The translations under genes and the position numbers were made by a program. 48,542 nt of DNA from assembly GCA_022572185.1 (NCBI GenBank), contig JACZWL010000023.1:1-48542 (forward strand). Direction: 5' to 3'. The notes under the pieces were generated by a model that saw only the letters and a list, made by a program, of their open reading frames with translations, was not told the origin of the DNA and did not search any database. Positions 7,629 to 15,292 of the stretch are shown piece after piece; within the stretch, counting starts at the first letter, position 1, and the number at the start of each line of letters is the position of its first letter. This stretch comes from Pseudomonadota bacterium. Lineage in GTDB: Bacteria; Pseudomonadota; Gammaproteobacteria; Steroidobacterales; Woeseiaceae.

Positions 7629-9068
7629 ATGCGCGAGATGCTGCAATTTTACATTGATGGCCAGTGGGTCGATCCCGTGACCGCGAACCCGTTCGATGTC
7701 ATCAACCCGGCCACGGAGGAAGTCTGCGGCCGGATCAGTCTGGGTTCGGAGGCGGACGTCGACAAAGCGGTCGCCGCGGCGGTCAAAGCCACCGACAGCT
7801 ATGCCGGCACGACCCGCGAAGAACGCATGGATTTACTGAAATCCATCCTCGACGTATTCAAGAAGCGGCAGGACGAGGTGGCCACGGCGATCATGGAGGA
7901 AATGGGCGCTCCCTGGGGACTGGCCAAGCATGCGCAGGCCCCGAGCGGAACCCAGCACATCGCTGCAGCGTTGAAGGCGCTCGAGAATTTCCAGTTTGAA
8001 GAGCGACATCGCACGACCAGTATCGTCAGGGAACCCATCGGGCCTTGTGCGCTGATCACGCCCTGGAACTGGCCGATAAACCAGGTTGTCGTCAAGGTGG
8101 CACCGGCATTGGCTGCCGGCTGCACGATGGTGTTGAAGCCGAGCGAGATCGCGCCATTCAACGCCATGATTTTCGCCGAGATCCTGGACGAGGCCGGTGT
8201 CCCCGCCGGCGTATTCAATCTGGTCAACGGCGATGGGCCGACGGTCGGCGCCGCTTTGAGCCGCCATCCCGATATCGCAATGGTCTCGTTCACGGGTTCG
8301 ACACGTGCGGGTATTGCCGTTGCACAGAACGCCGCACCCAGTATCAAGCGCGTTGCACAGGAACTCGGTGGCAAGTCGGCGAACATCATTCTCGATGATG
8401 CCGATTTGCAAAAAGCGGTGTCGAAAGGTGCAGCGGACTGCTTCGAGAATACCGGGCAGTCCTGCGATGCCCCGAGCCGCATGCTGGTACCGAGGGACAA
8501 GATTAATGCAGCGGCTGAGATCGCCAAAGCGACGGCCGAGGCGACTGTGGTCGGCGATCCGCAGGCCGAAGGGACTCAGATGGGACCGCTGGTATCGGAT
8601 CAGCAGTGGCACAAGGTCCAGGCGCTGATTCAGGCGGGCATCGACGAGGGTGCGACACTTGTCACGGGCGGCACCGGGCGTCCTGAAGGCCTGGCGAAAG
8701 GCTATTACGTCAAACCGACCGTCTTTTCCAACGTCAATAATGATATGACCATCGCCCGGGAAGAGATTTTCGGTCCGGTGCTGTCGATCATCCCTTACGA
8801 TGACGATGACGAGGCGATACGCATTGCGAATGAAACGCCGTACGGTTTGTCCGCTTACGTAAGCTCAGCCAATATCGAGCGTGCGCGGATGGTGGCCAGC
8901 AGGCTCAGAACCGGCATGGTGCATATCAACGGCGCGCCGTTGGATTCGCAGGCGCCATTCGGCGGTTACAAGCAATCGGGCAATGGCCGGGAATGGGGGC
9001 CACACGGCATCGAAGAGTTCCTCGAGCTCAAGTCCGTGTATGGTTTCGAGCCGAGGAAGGCCGGTTAG
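7629..9068 (+). CDS. NAD(P)-dependent aldehyde dehydrogenase
   Basis: A 479-residue cytosolic aldehyde dehydrogenase with all key residues: N147 in TPWNWP, K170 in MVLKPSE, general base E245 in QELGGKS, nucleophile C279 in NTGQSC, and the coenzyme-binding EEIFGPVLS near residue 380. An ATG nine bases upstream at 7620 lies directly on the ribosome-binding site AAGGAG (7614-7619), so the ATG at 7629 with 8-9 base spacing is chosen. It oxidises an aldehyde to the acid; the natural substrate is unknown. It lies 64 bases after the permease and may be co-transcribed with it, consistent with oxidising an aldehyde derived from the imported amino acid. Confidence 0.92.
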   Translation: MREMLQFYIDGQWVDPVTANPFDVINPATEEVCGRISLGSEADVDKAVAAAVKATDSYAGTTREERMDLLKSILDVFKKRQDEVATAIMEEMGAPWGLAKHAQAPSGTQHIAAALKALENFQFEERHRTTSIVREPIGPCALITPWNWPINQVVVKVAPALAAGCTMVLKPSEIAPFNAMIFAEILDEAGVPAGVFNLVNGDGPTVGAALSRHPDIAMVSFTGSTRAGIAVAQNAAPSIKRVAQELGGKSANIILDDADLQKAVSKGAADCFENTGQSCDAPSRMLVPRDKINAAAEIAKATAEATVVGDPQAEGTQMGPLVSDQQWHKVQALIQAGIDEGATLVTGGTGRPEGLAKGYYVKPTVFSNVNNDMTIAREEIFGPVLSIIPYDDDDEAIRIANETPYGLSAYVSSANIERARMVASRLRTGMVHINGAPLDSQAPFGGYKQSGNGREWGPHGIEEFLELKSVYGFEPRKAG

Positions 9069-9208
9069 CCCGAGTGCTTCATCTTTGCTGCGCAAGAGAG
9101 TTGCGGGCTCACCATCCGGCAGCAAATTCGGACACCGGGACAGGCACGCGGGACTGAACCTTGCGGCCGATTCCGGTGTCGCAATAAGACCTGTGCAATG
9201 AGTTGAGA

Positions 9209-10555
9209 ATGACAGGAATATTTCGGGCATTGATCGTTGCAGCACTCGCGGCCGCGATGCTGGGCGGCTGTGCCGAGACCTCACTACCTGAGGCGACCGG
9301 CAAAGGCACGATCAATATGATTAATGCGATGCCCGCAAGCCCGTCTGTGGCATTTCTGATCGAGGAACGAGTACTCGGCGGTGTCGCCTACAAGGTCGCT
9401 CACGGAGCGCAGTCGTTCGACGATCTCACCTACAACTTTAACTTCGAGTATATTGTTCCCGGCGACACGGCGCCGATACGGACAGCGACAGTGTTCCTCG
9501 ATGTCGTCGCTGACAACGAGTACACGTTCGTACTCACGGGTTCCGTCACTGCCCCGGATGTGACGCTCTGGGAACGCCCGCAACGGGACTGGTCCGGCAC
9601 GGAAACCGTCTTCGAGGCTGCCATCGCTCACCTTTCGCCCGCCCTTGGCGACGTTGACCTTTACTTCGCGACGACCGGCACGGCGCCCGTATTGGGCGAG
9701 GAACGGGCCAAACTGAGTTTTGGCGAGCGGCTGCCCGAGATCGATCTGGAGGCCGGCGAGTACGAGTTCATTATCACCGCCCGGGATGACCCGGCCATGA
9801 TTCTGTACCAGTCTGGTCCCGTGAACTATAGCGCGCGTGTTTCATACACCCTGACAATCTTCGATGCCGATGCCTCGATCACCGGCAATATCAGCGTCCG
9901 CTCGATTTCCACCCTGGGCCTCTCGAGCGAACTGCCTGACGCAAATACTATGCCGACGCTTCGCACGCTACACGCCGCGTTCGGCACCGAGAACATCGAT
10001 ATCTATCGAGACAATGATTTCACGACAGCCATCTTTTCCAACCTTGCATTTGGCGAGACTACACTAGATCTAGAGGTTCCCGACGGTGCAGTGGACTACA
10101 CCTACACGGCCGTCGGAAATCCCGGGGCGATCATTAACGATCTAAACCAACTCATACCGGCGGGGCGACGCGTCAGCGCATTTCTGATCGGCCTGCAAGG
10201 CGGCGAGTCGAGAATCACGCTGACTGACGATCGGCGTTCGGTCGAAACCCATGCAAAACTGCGGCTCATACAGGCGGCAGCAAACTTCGACACGATGGAC
10301 CTGTATCTTGTTGATGCAGGCACCGATATCGCCGACGTCGATCCATTGGCTGCGAATTTGACCTTCGCTTTTGTTTCAGATTTCGGGCCAACCATCCCGG
10401 GTAACTACGACCTCATCCTGACCCTGCCCGGCGAGAAAACCTTGATTGCGGGACCGATACCGCTCGATCTCGTCAACGGTGATGTGGTCGAGTTATTGAT
10501 TATCGATACGGTGGACCCGATGATCGCCGACGTCGCTGTAACTCGCTTCCAGTGA
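9209..10555 (+). CDS. DUF4397-domain lipoprotein
   Basis: A 448-residue exported protein with a lipoprotein signal (hydrophobic 5-18, lipobox LGGC with C21 as the acylated residue). The mature part contains about two to three repeats of a beta-rich unit that begins with statements like INMINAMPASPSVAFLIE and LRTLHAAFGTENIDIY. This matches DUF4397, a domain of extracellular and envelope proteins of unknown function. ATG at 9209 is preferred over an in-frame TTG two codons earlier because the signal peptide is then of standard form. It sits alone, with a repeat element and T-rich stretch directly downstream. Confidence 0.85.
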   Translation: MTGIFRALIVAALAAAMLGGCAETSLPEATGKGTINMINAMPASPSVAFLIEERVLGGVAYKVAHGAQSFDDLTYNFNFEYIVPGDTAPIRTATVFLDVVADNEYTFVLTGSVTAPDVTLWERPQRDWSGTETVFEAAIAHLSPALGDVDLYFATTGTAPVLGEERAKLSFGERLPEIDLEAGEYEFIITARDDPAMILYQSGPVNYSARVSYTLTIFDADASITGNISVRSISTLGLSSELPDANTMPTLRTLHAAFGTENIDIYRDNDFTTAIFSNLAFGETTLDLEVPDGAVDYTYTAVGNPGAIINDLNQLIPAGRRVSAFLIGLQGGESRITLTDDRRSVETHAKLRLIQAAANFDTMDLYLVDAGTDIADVDPLAANLTFAFVSDFGPTIPGNYDLILTLPGEKTLIAGPIPLDLVNGDVVELLIIDTVDPMIADVAVTRFQ

Positions 10556-10597
10556 TCCATCAATATAATCTTGTTGGACCACTCGTCCCTGTTTGAG

Positions 10598-10662
10598 CTG
10601 TCCGGCCGCCATGGATGGCGGGAGTGCAGGTGTTACAGGAGCATTCACCTGCCTGACGGGCG
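10598..10662. repeat. dispersed repeat element, copy A (with 33426-33494)
   Basis: This block shares an ordered series of short conserved words with the block at 33426-33494: TGGATGGCG, GTGCAG, TGTT, GAGCATTC, CCTG and GGGCG. It lies 43 bases after the stop of the DUF4397 gene. It contains the perfect hairpin CCGCCAT-GG-ATGGCGG, which is only partly kept in the other copy. Confidence 0.6.
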
Positions 10663-10670
10663 CTTTTTTT
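10627..10670 (+). terminator. possible terminator after the DUF4397 gene
   Basis: CAGGTG (10627-10632) can pair with CACCTG (10646-10651), and seven T residues follow at 10664-10670. The 12 bases between stem and T run make this a weak intrinsic terminator. The converging minus-strand gene ends at 10669, so the site would separate two convergent transcripts. Confidence 0.4.
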
Positions 10671-12591
10671 ATGAGGCGATCGCAGCTTCGACGTAGGCGG
10701 CCCTGTCGTTCGCCGCGTCAGCCTCGCCGACCTGCTTGGCGTTGTACATGGCCTGGTCGGCCACGCTGACAAGCTGCCAGAGCTCTTCGCCATGCGTGGG
10801 CATCAGGGCGATGCCGATGCTGGCCGCGCATTCTATTTCCTGACCCTGAATGATATAGGCCTCGCAGGTGGTCTCCACGAGCCGCTCGGCCACGTGTTTC
10901 GCGTCATCGACACTGACACCGGGAAGCACGATCGCAAACTCGTCGCCGCCGAGTCTGGCGAGGATATCTTCCGGCCGCAGACAGAATTCGAGGCGATGGC
11001 CAAAGGCTTTCAGGAGCGCATCGCCCGCCTGGTGACCGAAGCGGTCATTGATGGTCTTGAATTCGTTGAGGTCGAGGTACAGCACGGCACCCTGGTCGTA
11101 TTGGGCGATACTTTCGGTCGCTGCCTTCTCAAAGCCGCGCCGGTTCAGGACGCCGGTCAATGGGTCGCGCAGTGCGTCGGCCAGAATCTTGGTCTCGTTG
11201 TGCTTGCGTTGCGTGATATCGACGAGCGTCACCGAGAAATCCTCACCGACCGGCTCGCCGACAATGCGTATCCAGGTCTCGCCCTCGTCCGCATCCATCG
11301 TCGTCTCATAACCGATGCTCGAAGCAGAACGATATTCGCCACCGAACTCTGCCAGGAGTTTCCGGGGCTTCAGCAGATCCAGTTTTTCGAGCGGCATGCC
11401 AACCAGCGTCGCGCTGCCGCTTTGCAGGAACCGCTCGGCGGCACGGTTGGCGAATATGCAGCGAAACTTCTTGTCGCTCGCACTCTGATCGCGTGCGAAG
11501 CGCAGGATGCCGTTGGACGAATGCTCCACCAGCGATCGAATCAGGTGTTCGCTGTCGGCCAGCGCCTTGAGCGCGCGCTTTCTCTCCGTGACATCGCGGC
11601 AGACAACCACCGTGCCCTGGTCCTGGCCTGCGGGACCGGTCAGCGGCGCACTGCTGAGCTCGAAATAACGGTCGCTGTGCATGCGCACCGTTTGTGTCAG
11701 GCCCCTGTCAGCTGCATGTTTGAGTACTGACCGCGCTTCCGGCAGGTCTTCCCAGAGGCGCTCCCCGATCAGCTCCGCCTCACTGGATTCCAGCAGCGTC
11801 TGCGCCGGTAGATTGGCGCTGACAATACGCTGCGACCTGTCGAGGACAATAATCGGGTCACGTACATGGTCGAACATCGTCTGGTACGCCAGCGGGCTGA
11901 AGTCGTAGACACGCAGCTTGAGGCTTGCCCACCAGTACAGCGGCAGCAGTATGACCAGTGTCGATGAGGTGAACGGAAAATAGAGGGGACCGATCTTCAA
12001 CAGGAAATTAGCAATGCTGACGCCGAACGGCAGTACGATACAGAGAAGCAGTAAACCTACTTTGCTGCGATGCGCGCGCGCAATCGTCGACATGCGGCCC
12101 ATCAGGGCGACAACTGAATAACCGAACAGCCCGTAGGCGAAAGGCGCATGCACCCGGTTGAACCAGAAGTGTTCATTAACGTCGGTAAAACGGCTGCCAT
12201 CCGCCGTCTCGACGAGGGTCCAGATCATGTGGTGCAGCGGATTGGTGATGGCGAGGACCGTGCTGGCCACCGGCACCATCCACATTACAGCCAGAACCAG
12301 CGCACTGGGTGGACCGACGGTGTATTCCCGGTAGATGGTATAGAGAACGATCGGCAGAAAACCTGAACTGAAGAAGGTCAGCGTTCGGCCGATGCCGTAC
12401 ATATTTTCGTCGGTCGCGCCAAAGGCAAATGCAGTGCCGGCGACCATGGCGCCGATCAGGAACAGGAAGTAGCTGATCGCGTAGTTTTCAGACTGTGCCG
12501 ACGCCCTCGAGACCCTTACCGAGAGCCAAAGATAGATAAGCGCCGAGAGGCCGAAAACCGTCGGCAATATGAGAGTCAGCTGCTCCATCAT
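10669..12591 (-). CDS. membrane diguanylate cyclase (7TM-PAS-PAS-GGDEF)
   Basis: A 640-residue protein. Residues 1-215 form about seven hydrophobic helices like the N-terminal 7TM module of some histidine kinases. Two PAS domains follow (about 225-335 starting YQTMFDHVRDPIIVLD, and 345-455 starting SEHLIRSLVEHSSNGIL). The C-terminal GGDEF domain (about 470-630) has an intact active site in LARLGGDEFAIVLPG, so it should make cyclic-di-GMP from two GTP. The RxxD inhibitory site is not evident upstream of GGDEF. GGAG with seven-base spacing precedes the ATG. The 7TM and PAS parts presumably sense a membrane or redox signal; the ligand is unknown. Confidence 0.92.
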   Translation of the reverse strand: MMEQLTLILPTVFGLSALIYLWLSVRVSRASAQSENYAISYFLFLIGAMVAGTAFAFGATDENMYGIGRTLTFFSSGFLPIVLYTIYREYTVGPPSALVLAVMWMVPVASTVLAITNPLHHMIWTLVETADGSRFTDVNEHFWFNRVHAPFAYGLFGYSVVALMGRMSTIARAHRSKVGLLLLCIVLPFGVSIANFLLKIGPLYFPFTSSTLVILLPLYWWASLKLRVYDFSPLAYQTMFDHVRDPIIVLDRSQRIVSANLPAQTLLESSEAELIGERLWEDLPEARSVLKHAADRGLTQTVRMHSDRYFELSSAPLTGPAGQDQGTVVVCRDVTERKRALKALADSEHLIRSLVEHSSNGILRFARDQSASDKKFRCIFANRAAERFLQSGSATLVGMPLEKLDLLKPRKLLAEFGGEYRSASSIGYETTMDADEGETWIRIVGEPVGEDFSVTLVDITQRKHNETKILADALRDPLTGVLNRRGFEKAATESIAQYDQGAVLYLDLNEFKTINDRFGHQAGDALLKAFGHRLEFCLRPEDILARLGGDEFAIVLPGVSVDDAKHVAERLVETTCEAYIIQGQEIECAASIGIALMPTHGEELWQLVSVADQAMYNAKQVGEADAANDRAAYVEAAIAS

Positions 12592-12809
12592 TTGCCGGCT
12601 CCAGTCCTTTGGCGGTCAATTCGGGGAAACATGCGCCAATCCTAGCGACGATCCTGTTTATTTGCTGCGACCTGTGCCGCATTCCAAATGGCAGCAGCGC
12701 GCAGAATTCACGTTTCCGGGAGAAAAACCGGGCGTTTCCAGGGTCTCCACAGAGGCACATCGGGGCCAGACCCGGGGACAAACCGCGGGTCTGTCCCCGG
12801 CTAATCCAG
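12592..12809. repeat. intergenic G/C hairpin with alternative pairing
   Basis: CCGGGGACA (12772-12780) pairs with TGTCCCCGG (12792-12800), and CAGACCC (12767-12773) pairs with GGGTCTG (12787-12793). The two stems exclude each other. Similar GGGGACAGACCC-type palindromes are common dispersed repeats in proteobacterial genomes. The minus-strand ligase gene ends at 12810, but no T tract follows the hairpin in its direction, so it does not look like an intrinsic terminator. Confidence 0.45.
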
Positions 12810-13946
12810 TCAGAGACCGTCTGCCGTATCGGCAACGAGCATATCGACAACGGCTCGCAAGCACTCCTCCTCGGTGCTGCCTGCGGCCTGGGCGAGCTCG
12901 TAAGCCTTGAGCTGCCGGTGGGCGCTGGTGCCGCGGCTGACGATATCCCGGACCGAGGCCAACTCCTCGACGCAGCCTAACGCCTCGGCATCTTCCGCCA
13001 CCAGGCCCAACACATCGTCCAGCAGCTCGGCGAAGGGAACGACCCGCCCTTTGGCGAAATCAACCAGGCCCTCGTCGAAACTGTAGCGCATCGCACGCCA
13101 GCGGTTCTCGCGGATCAACATGGGCGTATAGATGCGCCAGCGTTGATTGGCCCGGCGAAGCCGGTAGAGCATGCGCATAATGCAGACGAGCAAAGCTGTA
13201 ATCGAGATTGCGTCGTCCAGTCGCGTGCACACATCCATGATGCGGGTCTCGAGCGTCGGATACCTGCCGCTTGGCCTCAAATCCCACCAGATCTTGGTCG
13301 AGTCTTCGATGAGTCCCGCGCCGATGAGAATATCGATGTGGCGCTGGTACTCGACGAAGCTGGCGAAGCGTTCGGGAATGCCCGTCCGCGGCAGCGCATC
13401 GAAAATCGTCAAGCGGTAACTTTTCAGCCCGGTATCCCTGCCCTCCCAGAACGGCGATGAGCAGGACAGAGCCAGTAGATGCGGCAGGAAATAACTCATC
13501 TGGTTCATCAGGTCGATGCGCAGTGCGTCGTCATCGATGCCGACGTGCACATGCATGCCACAGATGACGAGACGCCTCGCGGCGGCCTGCATCTCCATCG
13601 TCAGCTCTTCGTAGCGATCTTTTTCCGTGTGCTTCTGCTCGACCCAGCGGCTGAAGGGATGTGTCGACGCCGCTACCGGCGCAAGACCATGACGACCCGC
13701 GACCTCGATGATGATTTTCCGCAGACGGGCGAGATCCTCGCGCGCCTCCTGCACGTTCTTGCAGACCTTGGTGCCGACCTCGATCTGCGAGCGCAGCAAC
13801 TCCGGGGTCACCTGGCCGGCGCAGAGTTCCTCGCACTCGCCGATGAGCGACTTGGGTGGGTCGATCACCAGGCCACGCGTCTCCTGATCCACCAGCAGAT
13901 ACTCTTCTTCCACCCCGATCGTAAATGCAGGTTCAACTCGGTTCAT
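12810..13946 (-). CDS. carboxylate-amine ligase, YbdK/GCS2 family
   Basis: A 378-residue member of the glutamate-cysteine ligase type 2 family, beginning with the diagnostic FTIGVEEEYLLVD. Family members join the carboxylate of glutamate or a similar acid to an amine using ATP; E. coli YbdK has weak gamma-glutamylcysteine ligase activity. Conserved landmarks include ICGMHVHVGID (metal and substrate site, about 127-137) and the Arg-rich LRPSGRYPTLETRIMD (about 215-230). An in-frame start exists 26 codons upstream, but ATG at 13946 has GGAGA five bases ahead and gives a standard N-terminus. It runs in the same direction as the formylglutamate amidohydrolase family gene upstream, a pair often found together. 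Confidence 0.88.
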   Translation of the reverse strand: MNRVEPAFTIGVEEEYLLVDQETRGLVIDPPKSLIGECEELCAGQVTPELLRSQIEVGTKVCKNVQEAREDLARLRKIIIEVAGRHGLAPVAASTHPFSRWVEQKHTEKDRYEELTMEMQAAARRLVICGMHVHVGIDDDALRIDLMNQMSYFLPHLLALSCSSPFWEGRDTGLKSYRLTIFDALPRTGIPERFASFVEYQRHIDILIGAGLIEDSTKIWWDLRPSGRYPTLETRIMDVCTRLDDAISITALLVCIMRMLYRLRRANQRWRIYTPMLIRENRWRAMRYSFDEGLVDFAKGRVVPFAELLDDVLGLVAEDAEALGCVEELASVRDIVSRGTSAHRQLKAYELAQAAGSTEEECLRAVVDMLVADTADGL

Positions 13947-14079
13947 TTTGTCTCCGCAGTTTGCCGACAGCCGACGCAAGGGTCGAACTGTCGCCATTGG
14001 AAAATAACCATAGCCGTAATTCAATCATATCGATGTCACAAATCCCGGGCGGCCTCGTGCAATATTCGGGCGGTTTTTT

Positions 14080-14895
14080 TTACGCGGGAATTCTCCGTGG
14101 CTCACTGATCTTGTCGGGAATCGTCCGGATGATCCTGACAAACACCTCGGCGATCTTGGCCACGCCCGCTGCAGCGGCTATCAGGTCCTGACGCACTTCG
14201 ATGCCGACATGTGGCAGTCCGTTAGCCTCTGCATGGTGGTCGATCGTGAAATCCTGCGGCGCCTTGCCGGAATAGGGTTCGTTGTCGCCGACCACATAGC
14301 CGGCTGCGTCGAGCTCTCGCAAAAACACCTGCGAGAGCCTCCGGTCGCTGTCCCACAGGACACCCATGTGCCAGGGGCGGGACACGCCGTTCAAGACCGG
14401 CGTAAAACTGTGTATCGCCAGCAGGGCCGGTGGCGTACCGAAAGACTCCAGGCGCTTGAGCTCTTCCTCGACTGCGTAGTGATACGGCCAGTAGATCGAC
14501 TCGGCGCGCGCTGCTTTTTGCTCGGGGCGGAGGTTGCGGTTGCCGGGAATGACGACGCCGTCACCGAACTCGAGAAACGCGCCGGGATCCAGCAGTTGCC
14601 GGTTGCAGTCGACCACCAGCCGTGAGTATTGGCAAAGCACGGCAGTGACGGACAGAGTGTCGGCCAAGCTGGCCGTCAGCGCGCCGGCGCCGATGTCCAG
14701 CGCCAGGTGGCAGCGACGCGCCGGCGGGTCCAGTCCCATGTCGCCGAGCGATGCCGGAAACTTGCGGCTGGCATGGTCGCAAACCAGCAGGATCGGCACC
14801 GTCGCGTCGGCATTCAGGACAATAAATGGGGGCGGTTCATCTGCCGCGAGAAGGCCGGCGTCGGTCTGTTTATCGATGGTGCCTTCTGTGGGCAT
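14080..14895 (-). CDS. N-formylglutamate amidohydrolase family protein
   Basis: A 271-residue protein of the FGase family. The N-terminal core has ILLVCDHASRKFP (about 33-45), where Asp and His are expected metal ligands. Downstream landmarks include YSRLVVDCNRQL, LLAIHSFTPVLNG and IGVEVRQDLI-like GIEVRQDL. True HutG enzymes release glutamate from N-formylglutamate in histidine breakdown, but no hut genes are here. Relatives that sit beside GCS2 ligases may instead cleave or trim an amide or peptide made by the ligase. ATG at 14895 is chosen with AGG at six-base spacing; a TTG further upstream lacks a ribosome-binding site. It is followed by the ligase gene after 133 bases. Confidence 0.85.
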   Translation of the reverse strand: MPTEGTIDKQTDAGLLAADEPPPFIVLNADATVPILLVCDHASRKFPASLGDMGLDPPARRCHLALDIGAGALTASLADTLSVTAVLCQYSRLVVDCNRQLLDPGAFLEFGDGVVIPGNRNLRPEQKAARAESIYWPYHYAVEEELKRLESFGTPPALLAIHSFTPVLNGVSRPWHMGVLWDSDRRLSQVFLRELDAAGYVVGDNEPYSGKAPQDFTIDHHAEANGLPHVGIEVRQDLIAAAAGVAKIAEVFVRIIRTIPDKISEPRRIPA

Positions 14896-14983
14896 ACTCG
14901 GCCTGGCAGCTATTTGCTTGGGTGTCAGTGTACCGCATCGGAAATGTGCCAACAGGTACCCGCAAATATTGCTAAATGTGCGA

Positions 14984-15128
14984 TCGCGGCTAAAGCCGCT
15001 CCTACAGCCGCGATTCGGTCAGATGCCAATAGAAGACCGTAGGAACGGTTGTAGGAGCGGCTTTCCTACAGCCGCGATTCGGTCAGATGCCAATAGAAGA
15101 CCGTAGGAACGGTTGTAGGAGCGGCTTT
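14984..15128. repeat. REP cluster with an exact 64-bp tandem duplication
   Basis: A REP unit (TCGCGGCTAAAGCCGCTCC and onward, 14984-15006) runs into a 64-base unit that is present twice without mismatch, at 15001-15064 and 15065-15128. Each unit starts CCTACAGCCGCGATTCGG and ends TAGGAGCGGCTTT, so the copies join REP half-sites head to tail. Perfect identity points to a recent duplication. The cluster lies upstream of the amidohydrolase gene and downstream of the GGDEF-EAL gene. Confidence 0.85.
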
Positions 15129-15282
15129 TTGTACATGGATGTACTTATATCGCGACAAAATCGCCGGGAGCGATTTTGGATAACGACATAGGCGTTAGCC
15201 CGAAGGGCTGAGGGCAGGATGCCCGAATCAACCACAGGGATGTGCGAGAGCGATGAAGCCGCGATATTAGCCGCAATTCCTT
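15115..15282. repeat. composite REP element, copy 1 (interrupted)
   Basis: From 15115 to 15155 this matches the copies at 25464-25504 and 26964-27004, including the palindrome GTACAT-GG-ATGTAC and the TTATATCGCGA that follows. The shared tail GCGAGAGCGATG(A/C)AGCCGCGA appears only at about 15246-15266. The extra DNA between holds a perfect stem AAAATCGC/GCGATTTT (15156-15176) and a smaller AGCCC/GGGCT hairpin. In the other two copies head and tail are nearly adjacent. Confidence 0.7.
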
Positions 15283-15292
15283 ACAATCGTTG

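Noticed and set aside
13479-14108. A long plus-strand frame (209 codons) opposite the GCS2-type ligase
   Set aside because: It is the antisense shadow of a well-recognised gene and has no domain of its own.
15001-15128. Possible CRISPR-like array
   Set aside because: Only two identical contiguous units without distinct spacers, and the units carry REP arms. This is tandem duplication, not repeat-spacer structure.
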